A stretch of DNA of 64,000 bases from Streptomyces puniciscabiei (GCF_006715785.1 NZ_VFNX01000002.1:806001-870000), one strand, 5' to 3'; counted from the first letter of the stretch, positions 32,813-42,326 are shown. The notes: generated by a model not told the origin, from the letters alone. Translations and numbers: made by a program.

Positions 32813-34299
32813 GCTCCCTCCATCGCCTGGTCGCGGGGGCCGCGGGTGGGGTCCGTGGCGTGCCGGGGGCCGCCCAGGGTGCCGTCGCCGGGGATGGACA
32901 GGGCGGCGGCGCAGGCGGCGAGGGCGACGGCGCCGGCCATCGCGAACGCGAGCAGATAGCCGTGCAGGGTGGGTGTCGCGACGCCGGCGACCGGGCTGCT
33001 GTGGTGCACGAGGACGGCGGCGACGGCGGCGCTGGAGGTGGCCTGGCCGATGGTGCGCATGAGGACGTTGACGCCGTTGGCGGAGGCGGTCTGTCCGGCG
33101 GGGACGGCCCGCAGGATGAGCGTGGGCAGCGCCGAGTAGGCGAGGGTGGTGCCGGTCGCGACCACGGTGGCACCGGCGATGATCATCCACAGGTCGCGGC
33201 TGTCGGCGATGCGGACCGCGTAGCCGCAGGCGATGACGGCGGCGCCCAGCGCGAGGGTGGTCCGCGGGCCGCGCGCGGCCGAGATGCGGGCCGACAGCGG
33301 CGAGAACAGCAGCATGGTCACGCCGCCCGGCAGCAGGCACAGACCGGTGGCGACGATCGACAGGCCGAGGCCGTAGCCGGTGGCCTTCGGCGCCTGCACC
33401 AGCTGGGCGGTGACCAGCGAGTTGGCGTAGAAGGCGAACCCGGTCAGCAGGGCGGCCACGTGCGACAGGCCGACGCGCGGCCGGCCGACCAGCCGCAGAT
33501 CGACAAGCGGCCGTTCGGCGCGCAGTTGCTGCCACCACCACAGGGCGAGCACGACGGCGGCGCCGAGGAACAGCCCGAGGACCCGGGCGCTCCCCCAGCC
33601 CCAGGAGCCGCCCTGCGAGACGCCGAGCAGCAAGCAGACCAGGCCGGCGGCGAGCCCCAGCGCCCCGGTCACGTCGAACCGTCCGGGCTCGCGCACCGGT
33701 GACTCCTTGACCGCCCACCAGGTCGCCGCCACGCCCGCCGCGCCCAGGGCGCTGGTCAGCCAGAACATGGTGTGCCAGTCGGCGTACTGGACGACCAGCG
33801 CGGCGAGCGGCAGGCCGAGCGCGGCGCCGATGCCGACGGTGGAGCTCATCAGCGCCACCGCCGAGCCCCGCCGGTCGGGCGGGAGTTCGTCGCGCAGGAT
33901 GCTGATGGACAGGGGGACGACCGAGGCGGCGGCGCCCTGGAGGGCGCGGGCGGCGATGAGCAGGCCGATGTCGGAGGTCAGTGCGCACAGCACCGAGCCG
34001 AGGGTCATCAGGGCCAGCGCGCAGGTGAGCACCCGCCGCTTGCCGTACATGTCGCCGGCCCGGCCGAGCACCGGGGTGAGGACCGCGCCGGACAGGAGGG
34101 TCGCGGTGACCGTCCAGGAGACGGTCGCGGCGGACGCGCCGGTGAGCCGGGGCAGGTCCGGCAGGAGGGGGACGACGACGGTCTGCATGACCGCCATGAG
34201 GATGCCGCCCGACGCCAGCACCGGGATGGTGAGCCGGTCCCGCAGCGGGGGCGCGAGGGCCGGGCCGGGCGGCTGGGGTATGGGGGCGGGCTGGTCCAT
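32809..34299 (-). CDS. DHA2-type MFS drug efflux transporter
   Basis: A 496-residue integral-membrane transporter. Hydrophobic segments fit the 14-helix DHA2 group (drug:H+ antiporter). Motif A appears as GRAGDMYGKRR between helices 2 and 3, and motif C-like glycine-rich GIGAALGLPLAALV in helix 5. Export of a toxic compound or own metabolite is likely; substrate unknown. It is the first gene of a two-gene operon with a TetR regulator, preceded by twin operators 31 bases upstream of the ATG. Confidence 0.9.
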   Translation of the reverse strand: MDQPAPIPQPPGPALAPPLRDRLTIPVLASGGILMAVMQTVVVPLLPDLPRLTGASAATVSWTVTATLLSGAVLTPVLGRAGDMYGKRRVLTCALALMTLGSVLCALTSDIGLLIAARALQGAAASVVPLSISILRDELPPDRRGSAVALMSSTVGIGAALGLPLAALVVQYADWHTMFWLTSALGAAGVAATWWAVKESPVREPGRFDVTGALGLAAGLVCLLLGVSQGGSWGWGSARVLGLFLGAAVVLALWWWQQLRAERPLVDLRLVGRPRVGLSHVAALLTGFAFYANSLVTAQLVQAPKATGYGLGLSIVATGLCLLPGGVTMLLFSPLSARISAARGPRTTLALGAAVIACGYAVRIADSRDLWMIIAGATVVATGTTLAYSALPTLILRAVPAGQTASANGVNVLMRTIGQATSSAAVAAVLVHHSSPVAGVATPTLHGYLLAFAMAGAVALAACAAALSIPGDGTLGGPRHATDPTRGPRDQAMEGA

Positions 34300-34329
34300 C
34301 CGGCGCTCCTGGGTACGACACGACTGCTC

Positions 34330-34370
34330 GGTGAATGGCCATTCACCCTACCGAGTGAATGGCCATTCAC
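34330..34370 (-). promoter_or_regulatory. Twin palindromic operators of the MFS-TetR operon
   Basis: Two copies of the same perfect palindrome: GGTGAATGGCCATTCACC (34330-34347) and GTGAATGGCCATTCAC (34355-34370), centres 24 bases apart. They lie between the MFS start and the lipase gene. Repeated TGAATGGCCATTCA sites are characteristic of TetR repressors, and the operon encodes one, so binding by that protein is the natural reading. Confidence 0.88.
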
Positions 34371-34399
34371 CAACGTGCGTGGCAGGCGGCTCGGATCAT

Positions 34400-35221
34400 T
34401 CAGTCGAGGTTCTTCTCCAGAGCGGCGAGATAGTTGTGCATGAAGTGGTCGCGCAGGCCGTCGGAGGCGGGAGCGAAGGCGTCGGCGGTCAGTCCGGTCG
34501 CCCGGTCGGTGAGCGCCGACAGCATCGGCATGCTCTCGTGCAGCCGGCCGTGCGAGTCGATGTATCGCAGGGCGCGGACATGGGTGAAGACGGGCTCGGG
34601 CGGCAGTTGGGGAACGATGTCGTTGTTGTTGACGAAGCGGTACATCCGGCCGCCGAATCCCTTGTGGAACGCCTCGGCGAGCAGCCGGTCGCAGGTGCGC
34701 GGCTGGCCGTAGGTGTACACGCCGTCGGCGGCCAGGTGCGGGTCCTCCAGGTACATCCGGGCGCCGGCCAGCATCGCGAGGGCGCCGCCCAGGCTGTGCC
34801 CGGTGAAGTACACGCTCTGACCGTCGGTGCGCAGTTCTGCGAGGGTGGTGTGGACGGCCGGGTAGACCGATTCCAGGGCCTCGGCGAATCCGTGGTGGAC
34901 GTATCCGTTGCCGCCGGGTCCGGGCCTCGGCGGGGTGGTGGAGTCGGTGAGCCAGTCCTTGATCTGCGTGGGTTCGGTGCCGCGGAACGCGGTGACGATC
35001 ATCCGGTCACTGGCCAGGGTGTACGCCTGGGTGTCCTGCAGCGGGAAGGGCGGGGTGAACCGGGTCTCGTGGTGGCGGACCTGGTCGAAGCCCCACTGGG
35101 CCGCCTGTTCCTCGATGACGGCGCGGTCCTTGTAGGCCAGGTCGGCCGCTCGGGCCAGCCAGTAGGCGCGTTGCAGGCTGTAGCCGGACGAGGTCTGGTC
35201 GAACGAGACGGGCACGGCCAT
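34400..35221 (-). CDS. Class 3 lipase family protein
   Basis: A 273-residue alpha/beta hydrolase. FTGHSLGGALA contains the nucleophile elbow with Ser143; DRMIVTAFRGTEP is the oxyanion-side strand typical of class 3 lipases; NNNDIVPQLP holds the acid residue and a C-terminal His (HFMHNY or DSHGRLHES) would complete the triad. No signal peptide is visible, so it may be intracellular or exported otherwise. The ATG is supported by GAGGAG nine bases upstream. Confidence 0.85.
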   Translation of the reverse strand: MAVPVSFDQTSSGYSLQRAYWLARAADLAYKDRAVIEEQAAQWGFDQVRHHETRFTPPFPLQDTQAYTLASDRMIVTAFRGTEPTQIKDWLTDSTTPPRPGPGGNGYVHHGFAEALESVYPAVHTTLAELRTDGQSVYFTGHSLGGALAMLAGARMYLEDPHLAADGVYTYGQPRTCDRLLAEAFHKGFGGRMYRFVNNNDIVPQLPPEPVFTHVRALRYIDSHGRLHESMPMLSALTDRATGLTADAFAPASDGLRDHFMHNYLAALEKNLD

Positions 35222-35559
35222 GGGCGGGACTCCTCGGTCACCCTGTGTAGTCATATGGAACGGCAGGGTAGCAGCGCGCCCGGGCTGCCCGATCGCGTCA
35301 GTTTGGCGTGGTGAGCCGGGCCACTCGAACGGAGGGCGGACGGCAAGGTCCGCCGGGAACGGGGCCGGCGCGGCAAGGAATTCCCCGTTCCGGAGCGCGT
35401 CACGCCCCGGCCACGGCAAGATCATCTTGGTTCAACTCTGTATGACATGTGGCTAATTGTCCGGATCACAGCCAACCGGTTCCGAGGGATTTCCTCCCGT
35501 CCCGGAGTCCCCGATAGGCATGCGGCGTCACCACCGGAACACCCTCCAGGAGGACCCGT
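35222..35559. other. Intergenic region upstream of melC1
   Basis: About 338 bases with no gene. Its left part is the lipase leader. An AT-richer patch at about 35421-35465 (TTGGTTCAACTCTG, then TATGACATGTGGCTAATTG) lies some 100 bases before melC1 and is the best place for the mel promoter, but I cannot fix the -10/-35 elements. AGGAGG precedes the melC1 ATG. Confidence 0.4.
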
Positions 35560-35946
35560 ATGCCCGACATCACCCGGCGCCGCGCACTCACCGCGACCGC
35601 GGCCCTCGCCGCGACGGCCACCGTGGCCACTCTCGCGGCACCCGCCGCCTCGGCCGCCGGCCATGAGCACCCCATGCCGATGCCGGGGAGCTTCGACGAG
35701 GTCTACAAGGGCCGCCGGATACAGGGCCGGCCGATGACCACGGGCTCCGGCGGTCACCACCACGACCACGGCGGCGGTTACGAGGTGCTGGTCGACGGCG
35801 TGCAGCTGCACGTGATGCGCAACGCCGACGGCACCTGGATCAGCGTCGTCAGCCACTACGCCCCGGTGCCCACCCCGCGCGCCGCCGCCCGGGCCGCGGT
35901 GGACGAGCTGCAGGGCGCCCCGCTGCTGCCCTTCCCCGCCAACTGA
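35560..35946 (+). CDS. melC1: Tyrosinase copper chaperone MelC1
   Basis: A 128-residue secreted caddie protein. The N-terminus [19 protein letters not shown] is a Tat-type signal ending in AASA. The mature part is rich in His ([19 protein letters not shown]), which delivers copper to tyrosinase and enables its export; [20 protein letters not shown] and [14 protein letters not shown] are family-typical. It is followed 37 bases later by melC2 and the two form the melanin operon. Length matches known MelC1 proteins. Confidence 0.96.
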   Translation: MPDITRRRALTATAALAATATVATLAAPAASAAGHEHPMPMPGSFDEVYKGRRIQGRPMTTGSGGHHHDHGGGYEVLVDGVQLHVMRNADGTWISVVSHYAPVPTPRAAARAAVDELQGAPLLPFPAN

Positions 35947-35983
35947 CCGCCCCCCCCAAGGACTTTCCGGAGCATCGCGCACC

Positions 35984-36805
35984 ATGACCGTACGCAAGAG
36001 CCAGGCCACCCTGACCGCCGACGAGAAGAAGCGGTTCGTGTCCGCCGTCCTCGAACTCAAGCGCAACGGGCGCTACGACGAGTTCGTCCGCACGCACAAC
36101 GAGTTCATCATGTCGGACACCGACACCGGCGAGCGGACCGGCCACCGCTCACCGTCGTTCCTGCCCTGGCACCGCAGATTCCTGCTCGACTTCGAGCAGG
36201 CGCTGCAGTCCGTGGACCCCTCGGTCGCACTGCCGTACTGGGACTGGAGCACCGACCGCACGGTGCGAGCCTCGCTGTGGGCGCCGGACTTCCTCGGCGG
36301 CACCGGTCGCAGCACGGACGGCCGGGTGATGGACGGCCCGTTCGCCGCGTCGGCCGGCAACTGGCCGCTGACCATACGCGTCGACGGCCGTACCTTCCTG
36401 CGCCGCTCGCTGGGCACGGCCGTGCGCGAGCTGCCGACGCGCGCCGAGGTGGAGTCGGTGCTGTCGATACCGGCGTACGACATGGCGCCGTACAACAGCG
36501 CCTCGGACGGCTTCCGCAACAACCTGGAGGGGTGGCGCGGGGTCAATCTGCACAACCGGGTCCACGTCTGGGTCGGCGGGCAGATGGCCACCGGGGTGTC
36601 CCCCAACGACCCGGTGTTCTGGCTGCACCACGCCTACGTCGACAAGCTGTGGGCGGAGTGGCAGCGGCGGCACCCCGGCGCGGGGTACGTGCCGGCCGGC
36701 GGCACGCCGGACGTCGTGGACCTCGACGAGACGATGAAGCCGTGGAACGACGTGCGTCCGGCGGACCTGCTGGACCACACGAGGTTCTACACGTTCGACA
36801 GCTGA
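35984..36805 (+). CDS. melC2: Tyrosinase MelC2
   Basis: A 273-residue binuclear copper monooxygenase that converts tyrosine to DOPA and dopaquinone, leading to melanin. CuA ligands His38 (RTHNEF), His54 (TGHRSP) and His63 (LPWHRRF); CuB ligands His190 and His194 (LHNRVHVW) and His216 (FWLHHAY). All six are intact and the spacing equals that of Streptomyces MelC2. It has no signal peptide and is exported piggy-back with MelC1. Confidence 0.97.
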   Translation: MTVRKSQATLTADEKKRFVSAVLELKRNGRYDEFVRTHNEFIMSDTDTGERTGHRSPSFLPWHRRFLLDFEQALQSVDPSVALPYWDWSTDRTVRASLWAPDFLGGTGRSTDGRVMDGPFAASAGNWPLTIRVDGRTFLRRSLGTAVRELPTRAEVESVLSIPAYDMAPYNSASDGFRNNLEGWRGVNLHNRVHVWVGGQMATGVSPNDPVFWLHHAYVDKLWAEWQRRHPGAGYVPAGGTPDVVDLDETMKPWNDVRPADLLDHTRFYTFDS

Positions 36806-36820
36806 CCGGACCCGGTGTGG

Positions 36821-37519
36821 TCAGGCCTCGGCGGTACGGCACTCCGGGTGGCCCCAGCCCTGCGCGTTCTTGGCGATGGACTCGCCGGCCGCGTAGGAGC
36901 GGCCGCACAGGCAGCGGCCGGGGAACTTCGCCTTGATGGTGCGCGACGAGGACGCTCCGCCGCCGGTGCGGCGGGGCGCCTTACGGCGCGGGGCGGCCGC
37001 CTTCGGGGTGTCGGGCGAGGGCGGCGGCGCGGGGGAACCGAGCGCGCTGCCGGCGGCCTCCTGCACGGAGGCGGCCTGGCTGGCGGCGCGGTCGGCGAAG
37101 TCGTTCAGCGGGTCGCCGTCGACCTGGTGGGCGGGGACGTAGCGGAACTCGACCGTACGGCCGTCGAGGAGCGCGTCGATGCGGACGACGAGGTCCTGGT
37201 TGGCGACGGGCTTGCCGGCGGACGTCTTCCAGCCGTTGCGCTTCCAGCCGGGCAGCCAGGTGGTGACCGCCTTCATCGCGTACTGGGAGTCCATCCGGAT
37301 CTCCAGCGGTACCTCGGGCTCGACGGCCGCGAGCAGCCGCTCCAGGGCGGTGAGTTCGGCGACGTTGTTGGTGGCCCGGCCGAGCGGGCCGGCCTCCCAG
37401 CGGGCGGGGGTCCGCTCGTCGCCGTCGGAGATCACCCACGCCCATCCGGCCGGTCCGGGGTTGCCCTTCGAAGCCCCGTCGCACGCGGCCACCACACGTT
37501 CACGCATGCGCACGATCAT
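36821..37519 (-). CDS. Ribonuclease HI with C-terminal zinc-ribbon-like tail
   Basis: A 232-residue protein. Residues about 8-150 are an RNase HI fold that cleaves RNA in RNA-DNA hybrids: Asp in ACDGASKGNPGPAG, Glu in NNVAELTAL, Asp in RMDSQYAMKAV and Asp/His region VPAHQVDGDPLNDFADRAA. A Pro/Ala linker follows, and the last 45 residues hold CLCGRSYAAGESIAKNAQGW and GHPEC, which could bind zinc. ATG at 37519 (MIVRMRERVV) or the internal ATG at 37507 (MRERVVAACDG) may be used. Convergent with melC2, 15 bases apart. Confidence 0.88.
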   Translation of the reverse strand: MIVRMRERVVAACDGASKGNPGPAGWAWVISDGDERTPARWEAGPLGRATNNVAELTALERLLAAVEPEVPLEIRMDSQYAMKAVTTWLPGWKRNGWKTSAGKPVANQDLVVRIDALLDGRTVEFRYVPAHQVDGDPLNDFADRAASQAASVQEAAGSALGSPAPPPSPDTPKAAAPRRKAPRRTGGGASSSRTIKAKFPGRCLCGRSYAAGESIAKNAQGWGHPECRTAEA

Positions 37520-37552
37520 GCCATGGCCGCGCCGGGCCCCGCCGCGGCCGGG

Positions 37553-38347
37553 TCAGGCCTCCTCGACCTTGGGCATCTCGCCCTCCGTGGTCGTGATGTC
37601 GATCACGGAGAAGTTCGCGCCCTGCGGGTCGCTCAGCGCCGCGAACCGGCCGAAGGGGCTGCTCATCGGCCCGAACCGGAGGACACCGCCGAGCCTGGTG
37701 GCACGGGCCACGGCCGCGTCGCAGTCGTCGACGGTGAAGTAGACGTTGATGTACGAGGGCACCTCGGGCGGGAAGTCGTCGGTCATCCGCATCCGGCCGA
37801 GGACGGTGTCCTCGCCCACGTCGAACATGCGGAAGTCCACCGCGTCGTCCACGATGTCCTTCATCCGGTACGGGAAGATTGCGGAGAGGAAGGCGTCGGC
37901 CTTCTCCGGCTCACGGGTGAAGACCTCGGCCCAGCAGTAGGCCCCCGGGGTCGCCGTCGCCTCGAAGCCCTCGTGGCTGCCGGCCTGCCAGACGCCGAAG
38001 ACGGCCCCGCTGGGCTCGCGGGCCAGACACATCGTGCCGAAGTCGCCCACCTGCATCGGCTCCATCAGCACCTCGCCGCCGTTCTCCCGGATCTTCTCCG
38101 AGGTGGCGGCGGCGTCGGGGGAGGCGAAGTACAGGCACCACTGCGACTGGCCCTCCTGCCCGGGCATGGGCGGGACGACGGCCGCCACCGCCTTGCCGTC
38201 CGCGTAGGCCTGCGTGTAGTTGCCGTACTCCGACGACGACTCGCCGAAGGTCCAGCCGAGGACGTCGCCGTAGAACCGTTTGGCTCCCTCGACGTCGCTG
38301 AACATCGCATCGGCCCAACAGGGCGTTCCCTCGGGTTGCACGGCCAT
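37553..38347 (-). CDS. Two-domain VOC family protein
   Basis: A 264-residue protein of two consecutive VOC modules. The first begins GTPCWADAMFSDVEGAKRFY and the second GAYCWAEVFTREPEKADAFL; each ends with a GAVFGVW- or GANFSVI-type strand. The arrangement matches actinobacterial proteins annotated as VOC family or hydroxylase, with unknown substrate. The ATG (MAVQPEGTP) is favoured by AGGAGGG nine bases upstream; a further in-frame ATG 45 bases earlier is less likely. Confidence 0.87.
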   Translation of the reverse strand: MAVQPEGTPCWADAMFSDVEGAKRFYGDVLGWTFGESSSEYGNYTQAYADGKAVAAVVPPMPGQEGQSQWCLYFASPDAAATSEKIRENGGEVLMEPMQVGDFGTMCLAREPSGAVFGVWQAGSHEGFEATATPGAYCWAEVFTREPEKADAFLSAIFPYRMKDIVDDAVDFRMFDVGEDTVLGRMRMTDDFPPEVPSYINVYFTVDDCDAAVARATRLGGVLRFGPMSSPFGRFAALSDPQGANFSVIDITTTEGEMPKVEEA

Positions 38348-38493
38348 GCTCGCGGCCCTCCTGGTCTTCGCGTCCGTACGGATGATCCCCACCTCAGGCG
38401 GTATGTCCCGAAGCTCACGCTAGCCACACCGGGGGCGCCCCGCGCGCCGAACCGGGAAGCCGCCGGACACTGGGTGGTGGAGGCGACGGCGCG

Positions 38494-39516
38494 ATGACGG
38501 CAGACACGATGCGAGCGTGGTCGGTGGTGCGGCCGGGGCCGGTCGAGGGGCATCCCCTGCGACTGGTGGAGCGGCCCGTGCCGGTGCCCGGGGCGGACGA
38601 GCTGCTGGTGCGGGTGCGCGCCTGCGGGGTGTGCCGGACCGATCTGCACGTCGCCGAGGGCGATCTGCCGGTGCACCGGTCCGGGGTGACCCCCGGCCAC
38701 GAGGTGGTCGGCGAGGTCGCGGGCGCCGGGGCCGCGGTGCGGGGCTTCACGGCCGGGGACCGGGTGGGCGTGGCCTGGCTGCGGCGCACCGACGGGGTGT
38801 GCGCGTACTGCGCACGGGGCGCCGAGAACCTGTGCCCGCGCTCGCGGTACACGGGCTGGGACGCCGACGGCGGATACGCCGAGTACACGACCGTGCCGGC
38901 GGCGTTCGCGTACCGGCTGCCCGGCGCCCTGGCCGATCTGGCGGCGGCGCCGCTGCTGTGCGCGGGGATCATCGGATTCCGTGCGCTGCGGCGGACCGGA
39001 CTGCCCGAGGGCGGGCGGCTCGGCCTGTACGGGTTCGGGGGCAGCGCCCATCTGTGCGCCCAGGTGGCGCTCGCCGAGGGGGCCACCGTGCATGTGATCA
39101 CCCGGGAGCCCGCCGCCCGCAGGCTGGCCCTGGAACTGGGCGCGGCCTCCGCGCGGGGCCTGCACGAGGCGCCGCCGGAGCCGCTGGACGCGGCGATCCT
39201 CTTCGCCCCGGCCGGCGAGCTGGTCCCGGTGGCACTCCGCGCCCTCGACCGCGGCGGCGTGCTGGCCCTCGCCGGGATCCACCTGACCGACGTACCGCCG
39301 CTGCACTACGAGACCGAGCTGTTCTACGAGAAGGAGCTGCGCAGCGTCACCGCGAACACCCGTGCCGACGGCCGGGAGTTCCTCGCCCTGGCCGCCCGGC
39401 ACGGCGTCCGCGCGACCACGCACGCGTATCCGCTCTCCCGCGCTCCCCAGGCGCTTCGCGACCTCAAGGCCGGACGGTTCGACGGGGCGGCCGTCCTGTA
39501 CGCCGACCTGTCCTGA
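38494..39516 (+). CDS. Zinc-dependent alcohol dehydrogenase
   Basis: A 340-residue medium-chain dehydrogenase. Catalytic zinc ligands: Cys in [10 protein letters not shown] and GHE in [12 protein letters not shown]; structural zinc lobe [12 protein letters not shown], of which three cysteines are clear. The cofactor motif reads [10 protein letters not shown]. This variant is typical of actinobacterial zinc-binding alcohol dehydrogenase family proteins active on primary alcohols or aldehydes. It precedes the encapsulin operon by 253 bases. Confidence 0.9.
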   Translation: MTADTMRAWSVVRPGPVEGHPLRLVERPVPVPGADELLVRVRACGVCRTDLHVAEGDLPVHRSGVTPGHEVVGEVAGAGAAVRGFTAGDRVGVAWLRRTDGVCAYCARGAENLCPRSRYTGWDADGGYAEYTTVPAAFAYRLPGALADLAAAPLLCAGIIGFRALRRTGLPEGGRLGLYGFGGSAHLCAQVALAEGATVHVITREPAARRLALELGAASARGLHEAPPEPLDAAILFAPAGELVPVALRALDRGGVLALAGIHLTDVPPLHYETELFYEKELRSVTANTRADGREFLALAARHGVRATTHAYPLSRAPQALRDLKAGRFDGAAVLYADLS

Positions 39517-39769
39517 GCAGCGGGGAGGCGCACCACACCGGCGCGCGGGAACACCGCCGGGGGGCGCAGTGCACCGGCGCCCGGGCACACCGTTTGCCGC
39601 TCGTGCCCCGATCAGCAGGTTTACGCACCCGAGTGCCGGGTTCTGCCCCCTTCGCGCTGTATCGGGCACCTCACCAGGACTGTTTGGCTTGGCCTGGGTG
39701 CAGGATCACCACGTTCACCATCCGGCGATCCGGCCACCCCTGTTCGCACACAGCTCCGCTGGAGGGAAT

Positions 39770-41212
39770 GTGACCACACCGGACAGCGCCACCGGTCCCG
39801 CCGTCGACGAGCCCGCCCGCGACCCATCGGCCGACGGGCAGCTCACCAGCCTGAGCACCCGGGCGGCACGCCAGCTCGCCACGACCACCAAGTCCGAGCC
39901 GCAGATGCAGGCCATCACCTCACGATGGCTGCTGAAGACCCTGCCGTGGGTGGACGTCAAGGGCGGCGCCTACCGGGTCAACCGCCGCCTGACGCTGCGC
40001 GCGGGCCGCGGCCGGGTGCACTTCGAGCAGAACGGCGCCGACGACATCCGGGTCATCCCTCAGACGCTGACCGAGCTGCCCATCCTGCGCGGCTACCCCG
40101 ACGTCGACGTGCTGCGTGAGATCGCCGGCCGTTTCCGGCCCCGGGAGGTACGCGCCGGGCAGGTGCTGTTCGAGGCCGGCCAGCCGGTGACGGAGGCGTA
40201 TCTGGTCGTCCACGGCCGGTTCACCCGCTACGCCACCGGCAAGTACGGCGAGGAGGAGATCACCGGGGTCGTCACCGACGGCGACCAGATGGGCGACGAG
40301 GCGGTCGGACAGTCCGATCCGCTGTGGCTGTCCTCGGTGCGGGCCGAGACCGCGGGCGTGGTGCTGGCGCTGCCCTGGGCCGTGGTGCAGGAGTTCACCG
40401 AGCGGGTGCCGTCCCTCGCCGCGCATCTCCAGGCGTATGTCGAGCGGCAGCGGCGGCCGACGAACCGCAAGGGCGAGGCCGAGGTTCCGGTGCAGGCGGG
40501 CCATGTCGGCGAGCCCACGCTGCCCGGCGGCTTCGTGGACTACGAACTCGCCCCGCGCGAATACGAGTTGTCCCTCACCCAGACCGTGCTGCGGGTGCAC
40601 ACCCGGGTCGCCGACCTCTACAACCACCCGATGGACCAGACCCAGCAGCAGCTCCGCCTCACGGTCGAGGAGATCCGCGAGCGTCAGGAGTGGGAGCTGG
40701 TCAACAACCGGGAGTTCGGGCTGCTGCACAACGTCGACTACGGCCAGCGGATCAGCACCTTCACCGGCCCGCCCACCCCGGACGACATGGACGAACTGCT
40801 CTCCATGCGGCGCAAGACGAAGGTGTTCCTCGCCCATCCCAAGGCGATCGCGGCGTTCTTCCGACAATGCAACCGGCGTGGACTGGTTCCCGGCACCGTC
40901 AGCGTCGACGGCCACGAGGTACCGGCGTGGCGCGGTGTGCCGATCTTTCCCTGTGGCAAGATCCCGATCAGCGACGACCACACCAGCAGCATCATCGCCC
41001 TGCGCACCGGCGAGGCCGACCAGGGGGTCATCGGCCTCTATCAGACCGGCATCCCGGAGGAGCACCAGCCGGGCCTGAACGTCCGGTTCATGGGCATCGA
41101 CTCTGCCGCGATCGTCAACTACCTGGTGACCGCTTACTACTCGCTGGCCATTCTCGTGCCCGACGCGGCCGGGATCCTGGAGAACGTCCAGATCGGCCGG
41201 CTCCCCGAATGA
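39770..41212 (+). CDS. Family 2B encapsulin shell protein with cNMP-binding domain (EshA-like)
   Basis: A 480-residue HK97-fold shell protein into which a cyclic-nucleotide-binding domain is inserted (about residues 105-228, [23 protein letters not shown]). Shell segments are recognised from [67 protein letters not shown] and the C-terminal [18 protein letters not shown]. Family 2B encapsulins form a T=1 nanocompartment and in Streptomyces enclose the 2-methylisoborneol synthase. The GTG start follows GGAGGG. The terpene cyclase gene begins 16 bases after the stop and the C-methyltransferase gene follows, so the operon is shell-cyclase-methyltransferase as in other streptomycetes. Confidence 0.93.
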   Translation: MTTPDSATGPAVDEPARDPSADGQLTSLSTRAARQLATTTKSEPQMQAITSRWLLKTLPWVDVKGGAYRVNRRLTLRAGRGRVHFEQNGADDIRVIPQTLTELPILRGYPDVDVLREIAGRFRPREVRAGQVLFEAGQPVTEAYLVVHGRFTRYATGKYGEEEITGVVTDGDQMGDEAVGQSDPLWLSSVRAETAGVVLALPWAVVQEFTERVPSLAAHLQAYVERQRRPTNRKGEAEVPVQAGHVGEPTLPGGFVDYELAPREYELSLTQTVLRVHTRVADLYNHPMDQTQQQLRLTVEEIRERQEWELVNNREFGLLHNVDYGQRISTFTGPPTPDDMDELLSMRRKTKVFLAHPKAIAAFFRQCNRRGLVPGTVSVDGHEVPAWRGVPIFPCGKIPISDDHTSSIIALRTGEADQGVIGLYQTGIPEEHQPGLNVRFMGIDSAAIVNYLVTAYYSLAILVPDAAGILENVQIGRLPE

Positions 41213-41228
41213 CCGCCTGGAGCACCCC

Positions 41229-42278
41229 ATGACCACACCCACGACCGGCTACCGGCTGCCCGGCCCCCCGAACCTCGCCCAGAGCCTCAAGAACCGGCGC
41301 AGCGGAGCCATCCCCGGGCTGCTGTACCGGCCCGCGGTGCCCGCCGACCCCGAGAAGACGGCCGAGGTCGACCGCCGCCTGGAGACCTGGGCACGGGAGC
41401 TGGACCTGTTTCCCACGGCCTGGAAGGGAGACTTCTCCGGCTTCCAGTTCGGCCGGGCCGTCGTGCTCCAGCACCCGGGCGGCCTCGACCTGGACCGTCT
41501 CACCGCCGCCGGGAAGCTGCTGCTGGCCGAGAACATCGTCGACTCCTGCTACTGCGAGGAGGACGAGGGCAGGGGCGGATCACGGCGCGGCCTGGGCGGC
41601 CCGCTGATCATCGCGCAGTCGGCGCTCGACCCCTACCACGGCATCCCGGAGCTGGAGGAGGAGTGGCGCCGGGGCATCCAGGCCGACGGTCCGCTGCGTT
41701 CGTACCGCTTCGCCCTCGAGGACTACGCCACGTTCGCCACGCCCAGCCAGACCGACCGGTTCGTGCACGACATCGCCCGGCTGCACATGGGTTATCTCGC
41801 CGAGGCCGCCTGGATGGAGACGGGGTACGTGCCGCGGGTCTGGGAGTACCTGGTGATGCGGCAGTTCAACAACTTCCGTCCCTGTCTGTCGCTCGTCGAC
41901 GCCGTGGACGGCTATGAACTGCCCGAACAGATCTACGCCCGCCCCGAGATCCAGCGGATCACGGCCCTGGCCTGCAACGCCACCACGATCGTCAACGACC
42001 TCTACTCCTTCACCAAGGAACTGGCGAGCGACCCCGACCATCTGAACCTGCCGCAGGTCGTCGCCGCCAACGAGCGGTGCGGGCTGAAGGCCGCCTATCT
42101 GAAGTCCGTCGAGATCCACAACCGGATCATGGAGGCCTTCGAGGAGGAGTCGGCCGTACTGTCCGCCACCTCGCCCCTCGTGGAGCGGTACGCCCGGGGG
42201 CTCGCCGCCTGGGTGTCCGGCAACCACGAGTGGCACGCCACCAACACCCACCGCTACCACCTGCCCGACTACTGGTGA
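41229..42278 (+). CDS. 2-methylisoborneol-synthase-type terpene cyclase (encapsulin cargo)
   Basis: A 349-residue class I terpene cyclase of the 2-methylisoborneol synthase family, which cyclises 2-methylgeranyl diphosphate. FVHDIARLHMGYLAEAAW, MRQFNNFRPC and HATNTHRYHLPDYW are family hallmarks, and the NSE metal triad is intact (NDLYSFTKE, Asn256, Ser260, Glu264). Two oddities: the aspartate-rich motif reads DSCYCEED (from Asp105) where the well-known enzymes have DDCYCED; and the long disordered Pro/Ala-rich N-terminus of about 100 residues, thought to load the enzyme into the encapsulin, is nearly absent (the fold begins by about residue 30). It lies between encapsulin and methyltransferase genes. 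The product could be 2-methylisoborneol or 2-methylenebornane. Confidence 0.9.
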   Translation: MTTPTTGYRLPGPPNLAQSLKNRRSGAIPGLLYRPAVPADPEKTAEVDRRLETWARELDLFPTAWKGDFSGFQFGRAVVLQHPGGLDLDRLTAAGKLLLAENIVDSCYCEEDEGRGGSRRGLGGPLIIAQSALDPYHGIPELEEEWRRGIQADGPLRSYRFALEDYATFATPSQTDRFVHDIARLHMGYLAEAAWMETGYVPRVWEYLVMRQFNNFRPCLSLVDAVDGYELPEQIYARPEIQRITALACNATTIVNDLYSFTKELASDPDHLNLPQVVAANERCGLKAAYLKSVEIHNRIMEAFEEESAVLSATSPLVERYARGLAAWVSGNHEWHATNTHRYHLPDYW

Positions 42279-42326
42279 CCGCCCCTCTTTCCGAAACACC
42301 GTCACATGCACCACGAGGAGCCATCG

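Noticed and set aside
42306..42326. ATG start for the GPP methyltransferase
   Set aside because: No ribosome-binding site precedes it; the TTG at 42327 has GAGGAG at ideal distance and gives the normal protein length.
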